DNA from: Pseudomonas sediminis
GTDB taxonomy: Bacteria > Pseudomonadota > Gammaproteobacteria > Pseudomonadales > Pseudomonadaceae
Length of the DNA stretch: 64,000 bases
NCBI RefSeq assembly: GCF_039555755.1
Contig: NZ_CP154631.1
Coordinates: forward strand, 3,410,001-3,474,000
Reading direction: 5' to 3'
The notes under the pieces were generated by a model, which was not told the DNA's origin, did not search any database, and was given only the letters and a program-made list of their open reading frames with translations. The translations under genes and the position numbers were made by a program. Shown here in pieces: positions 43,570 to 53,432 of this stretch; position 1 is the first letter of the stretch, and every line of letters starts with the position of its first letter.

Positions 43570-44496
43570 TTACCACTGCGCGAGGAGTTGACGCTGGGTT
43601 AGCAGGGCGCTGTCCTGCGTGGTGGGGACAAGGTGTACGGTTTGCCCTGGCAGGCATTGCGCCAGCCGAGCCACGGCCTGTGGCGTCAGCGCACCCAGGC
43701 GCGGGTAGCCACCGATGGTCTGGCGGTCGTTAAGCAAAATGATCGGCTGGCCGTCCGGTGGCACCTGTACGGCGCCCAAGGGGATGCCTTCGGAGATCAT
43801 CGAGCCCCGCTGGCATTGCAGTTGCGGACCGTTCAGGCGAATGCCCATGCGGTCGGCGCGTTGGTCGATCAGCCATTCACTGTTGAAGGCGTCGAACAGG
43901 CTCTGCCCGCGAAAGTCGCCAATTTGCGCGCCCAGTACCAGATGCAGGCGAGGCGCAGCCTGATACTCGGGAATGAATTCGGCGGGCATCTGCCGCGTTG
44001 CGCCAGCGGCAGCGGTCCAGCCCAGCGAGTCGCCGACAGCAATGGCACGGCCATCGCCCAGCAGGCCGCCAAGCCCTTCGCGCAGCATGCTGGCGCAGCT
44101 GCCGAGCACCAAGGGTGCCTGGAATCCACCCGGTGCTGCCAGGTAGGCACGCGCGCCTTGGCGCGGCTGGGCGAAGCTCAGGCGCTGGCCTTTGCGCACT
44201 GCGAAGTTGCGCCACGGTGTTAGCGGCTGGTCGTCCAGCCGTGCACCGAGGTCGGCACCGGTTAGCGCCAGGGTGGCGTCGCGGCTGCATTCGAACTCGA
44301 CATTACCCAGAGTGATCTCCACCACGGCGGCAGTCAGCGGATTGCCCAGTAACCAGTTGGCCCAGCGATGGGCGATCCAGTCCAGGGCCCCGCACTGGGT
44401 CACACCAAGGTGACGTACGCCGAAACGTCCCCCATCTTGCAACTGAACGAAAGGGCTGCTGCGCAATGCACGCAAGCCGCCATCAAGGGCGCTCAT
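43570..44496 (-). CDS. pxpC: 5-oxoprolinase subunit C (biotin-dependent carboxyltransferase family)
   Basis: Subunit of the prokaryotic ATP-dependent 5-oxoprolinase, which opens 5-oxoproline to glutamate. The 308-residue protein has the KipA/AHS2 pattern: GVRHLGVTQCGALDWIAHRWANWLLGNP, TLALTGADLGARLDDQPL, AYLAAPGGF, then DRMGIRLNGPQLQ and IILLNDRQTIGGYPRLG. It overlaps pxpB by four bases and is the last gene of pxpABC. About 190 bases without a gene separate it from moxR. Confidence 0.93.
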   Translation of the reverse strand: MSALDGGLRALRSSPFVQLQDGGRFGVRHLGVTQCGALDWIAHRWANWLLGNPLTAAVVEITLGNVEFECSRDATLALTGADLGARLDDQPLTPWRNFAVRKGQRLSFAQPRQGARAYLAAPGGFQAPLVLGSCASMLREGLGGLLGDGRAIAVGDSLGWTAAAGATRQMPAEFIPEYQAAPRLHLVLGAQIGDFRGQSLFDAFNSEWLIDQRADRMGIRLNGPQLQCQRGSMISEGIPLGAVQVPPDGQPIILLNDRQTIGGYPRLGALTPQAVARLAQCLPGQTVHLVPTTQDSALLTQRQLLAQW

Positions 44497-45206
44497 TGGC
44501 TGGCCTCCAGCGGACTGTCGTCGCCGCCCAGACGGATGAACTCGGCGCGGTCGATGGCTACGAATCGCACCCGGTCACCGGGTTGCAGCAGGCTGTAGCC
44601 TTCGATATCGCTGCCGAACAGACGACTGGGCGTGCGTCCGATCAGGTTCCAGCCTCCGGGCGAAACCACCGGGTAGGCGGCTGTCTGCCGCTCGGCGATA
44701 CCGACGCTACCGGCGGCGATGCGCTTGCGCGGTGTGCTCAGGCGTGGCGCAGCGAGGATTTCCTCGACCAGGCCCATGAAGGCGAAACCGGGGGCGAAAC
44801 CCAGGGCGAACACCTGGTAGGCATGGCCGCTATGACTGGTGATCACTTCGGCTTCGCTGAGCCCGCTACGGCGTGCCAGCAGTTGCAGCTCCGGGCCGAC
44901 GCTGCGGTCGTACCAGGTAGGCAACTGGTGTTCGCGGCCGCCTTGCAGGTCGGCAGGCTGCAAACCGTCGAATGCTTCGGCGACCTTTGCCCGCGCCTGC
45001 TTGCTGTCGAGCTGGCACAGGTCGTAGTGCAACAGCAGGGTGGTGTAGGAGGGCACCAGGTCGATCAGTGCGCTGCCGAAAACCTCCTGCAGGCGCGTGC
45101 GCGCTGCCAGCATCCACGGCATGTTGGCTTCATCGATAAAGTCGAACAGGCGCAGGATCAGGCTGTCGATGCCGGCGACTTCCAGCCGGACGTTGGGCGC
45201 CTTCAT
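44493..45206 (-). CDS. pxpB: 5-oxoprolinase subunit B
   Basis: A 237-residue partner of PxpC with the KipI/AHS1 cyclophilin-like pattern: [13 protein letters not shown] near residue 54, [24 protein letters not shown], then [39 protein letters not shown] 45206 overlaps the pxpA stop by four bases. The hydrolysis of 5-oxoproline needs all three subunits. Confidence 0.94.
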   Translation of the reverse strand: MKAPNVRLEVAGIDSLILRLFDFIDEANMPWMLAARTRLQEVFGSALIDLVPSYTTLLLHYDLCQLDSKQARAKVAEAFDGLQPADLQGGREHQLPTWYDRSVGPELQLLARRSGLSEAEVITSHSGHAYQVFALGFAPGFAFMGLVEEILAAPRLSTPRKRIAAGSVGIAERQTAAYPVVSPGGWNLIGRTPSRLFGSDIEGYSLLQPGDRVRFVAIDRAEFIRLGGDDSPLEASQ

Positions 45207-45955
45207 GCCTGTGTCAGGCCGTCGAAGGCCTGCCGGATACGCTGTACGGCAGCCACCGAGCTGGCGTTGTCGCCATGCACGCACAGGGTCTGCGCGTTCA
45301 GTTGCAGCGCGCTGCCGTCGCTGGCCTGCAGTGCCTCGCCACGCGCCAGGGTGATCGCCTGGCTGACGATCACTTCGCTGTCGTGATGCACAGCGCCCGG
45401 CAGGCTGCGGCTGACCAGGAAACCGGCGGAATCGTAGGCGCGGTCGGCGAAGGCCTCGAACCACAGGGTAAGGCCGAATTCGTCACCGAGGGCCTGCGCC
45501 GCGCTGTTGTCGCGGGTGCACATCAGCATCAGCGGCAGGTGGCGGTTGTACTTGGCCACGGCACTCATCACTGCACGCAGGGTGGCGGGCTTGCGCATCA
45601 TGTCCTGGTACAGCGCGCCGTGCGGTTTGACGTAGCTGACGTGGGTACCCTGGCTGCGGCAGATGCCTTCCAGTGCACCGATCTGATAGAGCATCAGGTC
45701 TTCGACTTCCTGCGGCGTGCAGTCCATCGAGCGACGGCCGAAACCGACCAGATCCTGATAGGCGGTGTGCGCCCCGATGCGTACGTCGTGAGCCACGGCC
45801 AGGGCCACGGTCTTGCGCATCACACTGGGGTCGGAAGCGTGGAAGCCGCAGGCGATGTTGGCGCAGTCGATGTAGGGCATGACCTCGGCGTCCAGGCCCA
45901 TGGTCCAGGCGCCGAAGCTTTCGCCGATGTCACAGTTCAGAAGCAGATCGTTCAC
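45203..45955 (-). CDS. pxpA: 5-oxoprolinase subunit A (LamB/YcsF family)
   Basis: A 250-residue protein that opens the pxpABC operon. [15 protein letters not shown] at the N terminus, [17 protein letters not shown] and [11 protein letters not shown] are the family signatures. I use GTG at 45955, because it starts just before the conserved [11 protein letters not shown] and follows GAGGAG at eight bases; the ATG further upstream would add a stretch with no similarity. The resulting glutamate can feed the nearby NAD-glutamate dehydrogenase. Confidence 0.93.
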   Translation of the reverse strand: MNDLLLNCDIGESFGAWTMGLDAEVMPYIDCANIACGFHASDPSVMRKTVALAVAHDVRIGAHTAYQDLVGFGRRSMDCTPQEVEDLMLYQIGALEGICRSQGTHVSYVKPHGALYQDMMRKPATLRAVMSAVAKYNRHLPLMLMCTRDNSAAQALGDEFGLTLWFEAFADRAYDSAGFLVSRSLPGAVHHDSEVIVSQAITLARGEALQASDGSALQLNAQTLCVHGDNASSVAAVQRIRQAFDGLTQA

Positions 45956-46106
45956 GCGGGAGCTCCTCAGGCAGGCAGCGATAGGCCGGTGCTGGCACGG
46001 CTTGCGACGGCCGTAGCCGTCATCCATGGCGGTCATTTTTCAACGACCTGCCTGAGGCGTCCAACTAATTAGAACGTGCACCCTATATAGGAAAAGTCGA
46101 TGGGGC

Positions 46107-47990
46107 TCAGGCCAGTCGGAACTGACTGGCGCTGCGTCCCAATGCATCGACCTGGGACGACAGCCCCTCGGTATGGCCGCCCAGGGTATGGCGCAGGTCC
46201 TTGCTTTGCCCGGTATGCACGTTGATGGTTTCCATCTTGTCGGCGATGTCTTCGGTGGTGGTGGACACTTCCTCGATGGCCACCACGACCTGGTTCATCT
46301 CGCCGGTCAGGCGCTCCATCGCCGAGGTGATGGAGCTGATGGCGTCGGCTACCTGAGCAGCATGTCGCTCGCTGTCGGCGGCCAGGTTCAGGCCATTGCT
46401 CATCAACTGGTGCATGTGACGGGTCTGCTGCTGGAACTCGCCGACGATGGCGCTGATGTCGGTGGTTGCCGAGACCGTCTTCTGCGCCAGTGAGCGCACC
46501 TCATCGGCCACCACCGAGAAGCCGCGGCCGGCGTCACCCGCTCTTGCCGCCTCGATGGCCGCGTTGAGAGCGAGCAGGTTGGTCTGGTCGGCGAGGCTGT
46601 TGATCACATCGACGATGCCGTTGACCCTTGCGCTGCTTTGGCCGAGAGCATCGACCTGGCTGTGGGTGTCCTGAATCAGCTGCGCCAGGCGACTCATGCT
46701 GTCGACGCTGGCAGCGATTACCTTGCCGCCATCGCGCGCGGCATCGTAAGCGCTGGTGGTGGCGGTGCCGACTTCGGCGGTGCGTTGCGCCATGTCGTTG
46801 AGGGTGGCGCTGATCTGATGCGAGGCCGAGGCAGCCTGCTCGGTCTGTATCTCCACCTGGGTGCTGTTGTCACCCAATTGGCGCATGGCATCGCCCAGGT
46901 GATGGTGCAGGCGGCTCAGCTCGCCGTTGGCGCGCACCACTTCGGCAACGATGCCGCCGATGCCCTGGATCATGCGGTTGGCGGATTCGGCCAACTGGTT
47001 GAATTCGTCACGCGGGTTGCTGCCTACCGGCAGCTTGCCGGTGAGATCGCCGGAAGCGACCTGAGTGAGCAACTGGGTGGCATTGCGCAGGCGGGTGACC
47101 AGCGTGCGCGACGCCTGCAGCAGGGTGAAGCAGAGCAGGGCAGCAACGGCAAGGAAGCTCAGCCCCATCATCCACAGTGCCGACAGGCGCGCCTGTTCGG
47201 CTTCCTGCGTGCGGCGCAATAACAGGCCGCTCTGCAGTGCTTGCGCTTGCTCGTCAATGCGCGTCTGCAATTGCTCGCCGAGTTGGCGCAGGCGCTGATT
47301 GGTCGCGTTGATGCGCTGGATGTTGCCGTGGATATCAGTGAACGCTTGGGCATAGCCCTGCACGTTCTTGCCGATCGGCGTGTCTTGCCATTCGAGATCC
47401 GCGATTTGCTCCTGCAGTTTGCCGATGGCCGTCAGAGCAATCTGGGCGAACGCTGGATCGAATGTCGACAGATAATCACGCTGGCTGCTCAGGGCACTGG
47501 TAATGAAGGGTTTGATCAGGTCGAAACTGATCGCCTCCAACGCCTTGCCTTTTTCCGTCAGTGTTTTGCGTTGGCCCTCGAAAGGTGTCAGCCCCAGGGT
47601 CTGATTGAGGCTCAGCCACTGGCGCTGTTGTGCCAGTTCCTCAAGCAGCACGGCCTGGATCTGCTGGGCGTGTTGCAAGGTGGCGTCATCTTCTAGGGCC
47701 TGGGCTTGTGTTAACAGTTGTCCGACAAGATCTTGCAATTCACCAAGGCCGTCATTGAACGCTTGCTGCAGGTCGGGGGTGATCTGCTGGCGCAACGCGT
47801 TCTGTTGCCACCAGTGGTTCATCAACTGAGTGCTGGCGCTGACATAGGCGGCTGCCTGTTCCCTTGCCTGTAATGCACTGCTGACGCTATGGCTGGCCCA
47901 CAGAGAAGCGGCCGCCATCAAGACCAGGCTGATCAGGGTGAGCGCGATAAGGGCTCGGAATTTTTGTTGCCAGGACAGTAAAAAGCTCAC
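46107..47990 (-). CDS. Methyl-accepting chemotaxis protein
   Basis: A 627-residue inner-membrane chemoreceptor: helix 1 (about 13-33), an all-helical periplasmic ligand domain of about 240 residues (long enough for a helical bimodular type sensor), helix 2 (about 275-296), HAMP (about 297-350) and a signalling hairpin with [38 protein letters not shown] near 480. No C-terminal pentapeptide for CheR/CheB docking. Start is GTG at 47990 after GAGG. It stands alone between pxpA and gdhB; the ligand is unknown. Confidence 0.94.
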   Translation of the reverse strand: MSFLLSWQQKFRALIALTLISLVLMAAASLWASHSVSSALQAREQAAAYVSASTQLMNHWWQQNALRQQITPDLQQAFNDGLGELQDLVGQLLTQAQALEDDATLQHAQQIQAVLLEELAQQRQWLSLNQTLGLTPFEGQRKTLTEKGKALEAISFDLIKPFITSALSSQRDYLSTFDPAFAQIALTAIGKLQEQIADLEWQDTPIGKNVQGYAQAFTDIHGNIQRINATNQRLRQLGEQLQTRIDEQAQALQSGLLLRRTQEAEQARLSALWMMGLSFLAVAALLCFTLLQASRTLVTRLRNATQLLTQVASGDLTGKLPVGSNPRDEFNQLAESANRMIQGIGGIVAEVVRANGELSRLHHHLGDAMRQLGDNSTQVEIQTEQAASASHQISATLNDMAQRTAEVGTATTSAYDAARDGGKVIAASVDSMSRLAQLIQDTHSQVDALGQSSARVNGIVDVINSLADQTNLLALNAAIEAARAGDAGRGFSVVADEVRSLAQKTVSATTDISAIVGEFQQQTRHMHQLMSNGLNLAADSERHAAQVADAISSITSAMERLTGEMNQVVVAIEEVSTTTEDIADKMETINVHTGQSKDLRHTLGGHTEGLSSQVDALGRSASQFRLA

Positions 47991-48403
47991 GATAACGCCT
48001 CGCCATCTTCTTCAGGATGATTCTCAGGAGTCGGCAAGTTGTCATACAACTTGAAGAAAAGTCTATGGCTAACGTGGCCTTTTACATTCGGCTCAAGTTT
48101 GAGTGCGCATTCGCCTCCCGTCGAAGGCCTGCTGAGGATGGGGGCCTTCAGCTTGCGCAGGGCTCCATCGGCAATGCACCGTGTCGATGCAGCCTTGAAA
48201 GAAAATGTCGCAGCGCCGCAAGCGGTTGCAGGCCATCCCTCGTTAAGCTCGCTGGTTATGTGTGACCCGTCGGTCGCGCTCTTCACGCCAGTCCGCATGC
48301 GACTCGCAAGTGTCATTGTCGCTTCATGGACTAACGTTGAACTAACACCTCACGGCAGCGATCCAGACCTCCTGTCGAGCCACTAGCCCAATGGAGCAAA
48401 ACC
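47991..48403. other. Divergent control region, chemoreceptor / gdhB
   Basis: About 410 bases without a supported gene between the start of the chemoreceptor (minus) and gdhB (plus). Short frames in it have no ribosome binding site or domain. It should hold promoters for both genes; I could not place a convincing -35/-10 pair. GGAG at 48393-48396 is the gdhB ribosome binding site. Confidence 0.6.
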
Positions 48404-51400
48404 ATGGCGTTCTTTACGGCGGCCAGCAAAGCCGACTTCCAGCACCAACTGCAAGCGGCCCTGGCACAACACGTGAGTGAGCGGGCGCTGCCACAAGTAG
48501 CCCTTTTCGCCGAACAGTTCTTCGGCATCATCGCCCTTGAAGAGTTGACCCAGCGGCGCCTGTCTGACCTTGTCGGCTGCACCCTGTCGGCCTGGCGCAT
48601 GCTCGAGCAGTTCGATCACGCCAAGCCGCAGGTACGCGCGTTCAACCCCGATTACGAGAAGCATGGCTGGCAGTCCACCCACACCGCGGTGGAAATCCTC
48701 CATGGTGACATCCCGTTCCTGGTCGACTCGGTGCGCATGGAACTGAACCGCCATGGCTACAGCATCCACACGCTGCAGAACAGCGTATTCAGCGTACGCC
48801 GTGACCAGAATGGCCAGTTGCTGGAGATCCTGCCGCGCGGCACCCAGGGCGAGGGCGTGCTGCAAGAAGCGCTAATGTTCCTGGAGATCGACCGCTGCTC
48901 CAGTGCTGCCGAGTTGAAAACCCTGGAGAAAGCCATCCACGAGGTATTTGGTGACGTGCGCATGAGCGTCGCCGACTTCCAGCCTATGAAGGCCAAGGCA
49001 CGCGAGCTGCTGGCCTGGCTGGATCGCGCCAAGCTCAAGGTGGACAAGACCGAGCTGGACGAAATCAAGGTGTACCTGAACTGGTTGCTGGACAACCACT
49101 TCACTTTCCTCGGCTATGAAGAGTTCACCGTCGCGCCGACCGCCGACGGCGGCACCATGGTCTACGACGAGAAATCCCTGCTGGGTCTGTCCAAGCGCCT
49201 GCGCACCGGATTGTCCGCCGAGGAACTGCATATCGAGCCGGAGGCGGTGGCCTATCTGCGCGAACCGCAATTGCTGTCCTTCGCCAAGGCTGCAGTGCCG
49301 AGCCGGGTGCACCGCCCGGCCTACCCGGATTTCGTTTCCATCCGCGAACTCGACGCCAAGGGCAACGTGATCAAGGAATGCCGCTTCATGGGCCTGTACA
49401 CCTCGGCGGTGTACGCGGAAAGCGTGTGGAACATCCCTTATATCCGCCGCAAGGTGGACGTGATCAAGCAGCGTTCCGGCTTCGACAGCAGCGCCCACCT
49501 GGGCAAGGAGCTGGCCCAGGTACTGGAGGTGTTACCGCGCGACGATCTGTTCCAGACGCCAGTGGACGACCTGTTCAATACCGCGCTTTCCATCGTGCAG
49601 ATTCAGGAGCGCAACAAGATCCGTGTGTTCCTGCGTCGCGATCCCTACGGCCGCTTCTGCTACTGCCTGGCCTACGTGCCGCGTGACGTCTACTCCACCG
49701 AAACCCGGATGAAGATCCAGCAGGTGCTGATGGAGCGCCTGCAGGCCACCGACTGCGAGTTCTGGACCTTCTTCTCCGAGTCGGTGCTGGCACGTGTGCA
49801 GTTCATCCTGCGCGTCGATCCGAAGAACAAGACCCAGATCGACCCCGTGCGTCTGGAGAAGGAAGTCATCCAGGCCTGCCGTTCGTGGAAGGACGACTAC
49901 GCCAGCCTGATGGTGGAAAGCCTCGGCGAAGCCCAGGGCACCAACGTGCTGGCCGAATTCCCCGGTGGCTTCCCGGCCGGTTACCGCGAGCGCTTCGCCC
50001 CGCACTCGGCGGTGGTGGACATGCAGCACCTGCTCAGCCTGAGCAACGACAAGCCGCTGGTGATGAGCTTCTATCAGCCACTGGCGCAGGGCGATCAGCA
50101 ACTGCACTGCAAGCTGTATCACGCCGATACGCCGTTGCCGTTATCCGACGTGCTGCCGATTCTGGAGAACCTCGGCCTGCGTGTGCTCGGTGAGTTCCCC
50201 TACAAGCTGCGCCGTGCCGATGGCCGCGAGTTCTGGATTCACGACTTCGCCTTCACCTATGCCGAAGGTCTGGACGTCGACATCCAGCAGCTCAACGACA
50301 CCCTGCAGGATGCCTTCATCCATATCGTCGGTGGCTCTGCTGAGAACGATGCCTTCAACCGCCTGGTACTGACCGCCGCCATGCCATGGCGCGACGTGGC
50401 GCTGCTGCGTGCCTATGCGCGTTACCTCAAGCAGATCCGCCTGGGTTTCTCGCTGAGCTACATCGCCGCCACCCTAGTCAACCACGCCGATATCGCCAAG
50501 GAACTGGTGCGCCTGTTCCGCACCCGGTTCTACCTGGCGCGCAAGCTCACTGCCGATGATCTGGAGGACAAGCAGCAGAAGCTCGAGCAGGCCATCCTGG
50601 CTGCGCTGGACAATGTCGCCGTGCTCAACGAAGACCGCATCCTGCGTCGCTACCTGGACCTGATCAAAGCCACTCTGCGCACCAACTTCTTCCAGGCCGA
50701 TGCCAGCAGTGCGGCCAAGTCCTATTTCAGCTTCAAACTCAGCCCACGGCTGATTCCGGATATTCCGCGCCCGGTGCCGAAGTTCGAAATCTTCGTCTAC
50801 AGCCCGCGCGTCGAGGGTGTGCACCTGCGCTTCGGCGACGTCGCCCGTGGCGGCCTGCGCTGGTCGGATCGCGAAGAGGATTTTCGTACCGAAGTGCTCG
50901 GCCTGGTCAAGGCGCAGCAGGTGAAGAACGCGGTGATCGTGCCGATGGGCGCCAAAGGCGGCTTCGTACCGCGCAAGATGCCGGTCGGCGGTTCGCGTGA
51001 CGAGGTGATGGCCGAGGGTATCGCCTGCTACCGCATCTTCATCAGCGGCCTGCTCGACATTACCGACAACCTCAAGGAAGGCGAGGTAGTACCGCCGCAG
51101 AACGTCGTGCGCCACGACGCCGATGACCCCTATCTGGTGGTAGCGGCGGACAAGGGCACCGCGACCTTCTCCGACATCGCCAACGGCATCGCCGCCGAAT
51201 ATGACTTCTGGCTCGGTGACGCCTTCGCCTCTGGCGGTTCGGCCGGCTACGATCACAAGGGCATGGGCATCACCGCCAAGGGCGCCTGGGTTTCGGTGCA
51301 GCGTCACTTCCGTGAGCGCGGCATTGACGTGCAGAAGGACAACGTCACCGTGATCGGCATCGGCGACATGGCCGGCGACGTGTTCGGCAATGGCCTGCTG

Positions 51401-53245
51401 CTGTCGGAAAGCCTGCAACTGGTAGCGGCCTTCAACCACATGCATATCTTCATCGACCCGAACCCGGACGCCGCCAAGAGCTTCGTCGAGCGCAAGCGCC
51501 TGTTCGAGCTGCCGCGTTCGAGCTGGGCCGATTACGACGTCAAGCTGATTTCCGATGGCGGTGGCATCTTCCTGCGCAGCGCCAAGAGCATCGCCATCAC
51601 CCCGCAGATGAAGGCGCGCTTCGACATCGCCGCCGACAAGCTGGCGCCCACCGAGCTGCTCAATGCGCTGCTCAAGGCACCGGTCGATCTGCTGTGGAAC
51701 GGCGGCATCGGCACTTACGTGAAGTCCAGCAAGGAAAGCCACGGCGACGTCGGCGACAAGGCCAACGACGCCCTGCGCGTCGATGGTCGCGAACTGCGCG
51801 CCAAGGTGATGGGCGAGGGCGGTAACCTCGGCATGACCCAGCTCGGTCGGGTCGAGTTCGGCCTGCACGGCGGCGCCAGCAACACCGACTTCATTGACAA
51901 TGCCGGCGGCGTGGACTGCTCCGACCATGAAGTGAACATCAAGATCCTGCTCGGCGAGATCGTCTCCGGTGGCGACATGACCGAGAAACAGCGCAACAAG
52001 CTGCTGGCCGAGATGACCGACGACGTGTCCGAGTTGGTCCTGGGCAACAACTACAAGCAGACCCAGGCTCTGTCGCTGGCCGAGCGTCGCGCCCGTGAGC
52101 GCGTCGGCGAGTACAAGCGACTGATGAATGCGCTGGAAAGCGCCGGCAAACTCGACCGCGCCCTGGAGTTCCTGCCATCGGACGAGGAACTGAACGAGCG
52201 CGCCACCAACGGCCAGGGCCTGACCCGACCAGAGCTGTCGGTGCTGATCTCCTACAGCAAGATCGACCTCAAGGAGTCGCTGCTCAAGTCCCTGGTGCCG
52301 GACGATGAGTATCTGGCGCGCGAGATGGAAACCGCCTTCCCGGCGATCCTCACCGAGAAGTTCGGCGACGCCATGCGCCGTCATCGCCTCAAGCGCGAAA
52401 TCGTCAGCACGCAGATCGCCAACGACCTGGTCAACCACATGGGCATCACCTTCGTGCAGCGCTTGAAGGAGTCCACCGGCATGAGCGCGGCCAACGTCGC
52501 TGGCGCCTACGTCATCGTGCGTGATCTGTTCCGCCTGCCGCACTGGTGGGCGCAGATCGAGGCGCTGGACTACAAGGTGCCGGCCGAACTGCAACTGCAG
52601 TTGATGGACGAGCTGATGCGCCTGGGACGCCGTGCCACCCGCTGGTTCCTGCGCAGCCGCCGCAACGAGCTGGATGCCGCGCGCGACGTGGCGCATTTCG
52701 CACCGCGTATCGAAGCGCTGGTCGGCCGTCTGGACGAACTGCTCGAAGGCCCGGCCCGCGAACAGTGGCTGGCGCGTTACCAGAGCTTCGTCGAAGCCGG
52801 CACGCCGGAAGAGCTGGCGCGTGTGGTCGCCGGCACCAGCCACCTGTACACCCTGCTGCCGATCATCGAAGCGGCGGACGTCACCGGCAAGGACACCAGC
52901 GAAGTGGCGACGGCCTACTTCGCCGTCGGCGGTGCGCTGGAGCTGTCCTGGTACCTGCAGCAGATCACCAACCTGCCGGTGGAAACCAATTGGCAGGCGC
53001 TGGCCCGCGAAGCCTTCCGTGACGATCTGGACTGGCAGCAGCGTGCGATCACCGTGTCGGTGCTGCAGATGGCCGAGGGCCCGCAGGAGATCGAGGCGCG
53101 CGTGGCGCTGTGGCTCGACCAGCATCAACGCCTGGTCGACCGCTGGAAGGCAATGCTGGTCGAGCTGCGTTCGGCCACCGGCACCGACTACGCCATGTAC
53201 GCGGTGGCCAACCGCGAGCTGATGGACCTGGCACAAAGCGCCTGA
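48404..53245 (+). CDS. gdhB: NAD-specific glutamate dehydrogenase, 180-kDa type
   Basis: Oxidative deamination of glutamate to 2-oxoglutarate with NAD in the cytoplasm, a catabolic route (arginine and glutamate use). The 1613-residue length fits the L-GDH class of Pseudomonas and Streptomyces. The N-terminal ~700 residues contain ACT-like regulatory parts (PFLVDSVRMELNRHGYSIHTLQNSVFSV). The catalytic core (about 800-1180) includes FGDVARGGLRWSDREEDFRTEVLGLVKAQQVKNAVIVPMGAKGGFV with the catalytic Lys, the VIGIGDMAGDVFGNG Rossmann turn and NGGIGTYVKSS. The C-terminal part is helical. Allosteric control by arginine is known for the family. A terminator follows directly. Confidence 0.97.
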   Translation: MAFFTAASKADFQHQLQAALAQHVSERALPQVALFAEQFFGIIALEELTQRRLSDLVGCTLSAWRMLEQFDHAKPQVRAFNPDYEKHGWQSTHTAVEILHGDIPFLVDSVRMELNRHGYSIHTLQNSVFSVRRDQNGQLLEILPRGTQGEGVLQEALMFLEIDRCSSAAELKTLEKAIHEVFGDVRMSVADFQPMKAKARELLAWLDRAKLKVDKTELDEIKVYLNWLLDNHFTFLGYEEFTVAPTADGGTMVYDEKSLLGLSKRLRTGLSAEELHIEPEAVAYLREPQLLSFAKAAVPSRVHRPAYPDFVSIRELDAKGNVIKECRFMGLYTSAVYAESVWNIPYIRRKVDVIKQRSGFDSSAHLGKELAQVLEVLPRDDLFQTPVDDLFNTALSIVQIQERNKIRVFLRRDPYGRFCYCLAYVPRDVYSTETRMKIQQVLMERLQATDCEFWTFFSESVLARVQFILRVDPKNKTQIDPVRLEKEVIQACRSWKDDYASLMVESLGEAQGTNVLAEFPGGFPAGYRERFAPHSAVVDMQHLLSLSNDKPLVMSFYQPLAQGDQQLHCKLYHADTPLPLSDVLPILENLGLRVLGEFPYKLRRADGREFWIHDFAFTYAEGLDVDIQQLNDTLQDAFIHIVGGSAENDAFNRLVLTAAMPWRDVALLRAYARYLKQIRLGFSLSYIAATLVNHADIAKELVRLFRTRFYLARKLTADDLEDKQQKLEQAILAALDNVAVLNEDRILRRYLDLIKATLRTNFFQADASSAAKSYFSFKLSPRLIPDIPRPVPKFEIFVYSPRVEGVHLRFGDVARGGLRWSDREEDFRTEVLGLVKAQQVKNAVIVPMGAKGGFVPRKMPVGGSRDEVMAEGIACYRIFISGLLDITDNLKEGEVVPPQNVVRHDADDPYLVVAADKGTATFSDIANGIAAEYDFWLGDAFASGGSAGYDHKGMGITAKGAWVSVQRHFRERGIDVQKDNVTVIGIGDMAGDVFGNGLLLSESLQLVAAFNHMHIFIDPNPDAAKSFVERKRLFELPRSSWADYDVKLISDGGGIFLRSAKSIAITPQMKARFDIAADKLAPTELLNALLKAPVDLLWNGGIGTYVKSSKESHGDVGDKANDALRVDGRELRAKVMGEGGNLGMTQLGRVEFGLHGGASNTDFIDNAGGVDCSDHEVNIKILLGEIVSGGDMTEKQRNKLLAEMTDDVSELVLGNNYKQTQALSLAERRARERVGEYKRLMNALESAGKLDRALEFLPSDEELNERATNGQGLTRPELSVLISYSKIDLKESLLKSLVPDDEYLAREMETAFPAILTEKFGDAMRRHRLKREIVSTQIANDLVNHMGITFVQRLKESTGMSAANVAGAYVIVRDLFRLPHWWAQIEALDYKVPAELQLQLMDELMRLGRRATRWFLRSRRNELDAARDVAHFAPRIEALVGRLDELLEGPAREQWLARYQSFVEAGTPEELARVVAGTSHLYTLLPIIEAADVTGKDTSEVATAYFAVGGALELSWYLQQITNLPVETNWQALAREAFRDDLDWQQRAITVSVLQMAEGPQEIEARVALWLDQHQRLVDRWKAMLVELRSATGTDYAMYAVANRELMDLAQSA

Positions 53246-53260
53246 GCCGTCCGCTGAAAT

Positions 53261-53295
53261 AAAAGAGCCCCGCCAAGTGCGGGGCTCTTTCTTTG
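53261..53295 (+). terminator. Terminator of gdhB
   Basis: AAAGAGCCCCGC pairs with GCGGGGCTCTTT across a five-base loop, then CTTTG. Confidence 0.93.
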
Positions 53296-53319
53296 TGTGG
53301 TGCTGTATTCACAAGCTTT

Positions 53320-53421
53320 CGCCGCCCGGATTGCATCCGGGCTACCTCGCCGATATTGGTGCGCGCAGCGCACCCTACGGTGCTGCCATGGGCGACGGGT
53401 AGGGTGCGCCTTGCGCACCAC
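53320..53421. repeat. REP-type repeat cluster (GGTGCGC and CCGGGCTAC units)
   Basis: Three short palindromic units in about 100 bases: CGCCCGGATTGCATCCGGGC, GGTGCGCGCAGCGCACCC and GTAGGGTGCGCCTTGCGCAC. They are common Pseudomonas intergenic repeats and fill the convergent gap between gdhB and the protease gene. Confidence 0.82.
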
Positions 53422-53432
53422 TATGCTCCGGA

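Noticed and set aside
48087-48120. Sigma-28 promoter for the chemoreceptor (GCCGAATG on the minus strand)
   Set aside because: No TAAA/TCAAG element at the right distance upstream.
50474-53236. Open frame of 920 codons on the minus strand
   Set aside because: Antisense shadow of gdhB; no ribosome binding site or motif.
53320-53421. CRISPR-like array of short repeats
   Set aside because: The units are palindromic REP elements of unequal spacing, not direct repeats with unique spacers.
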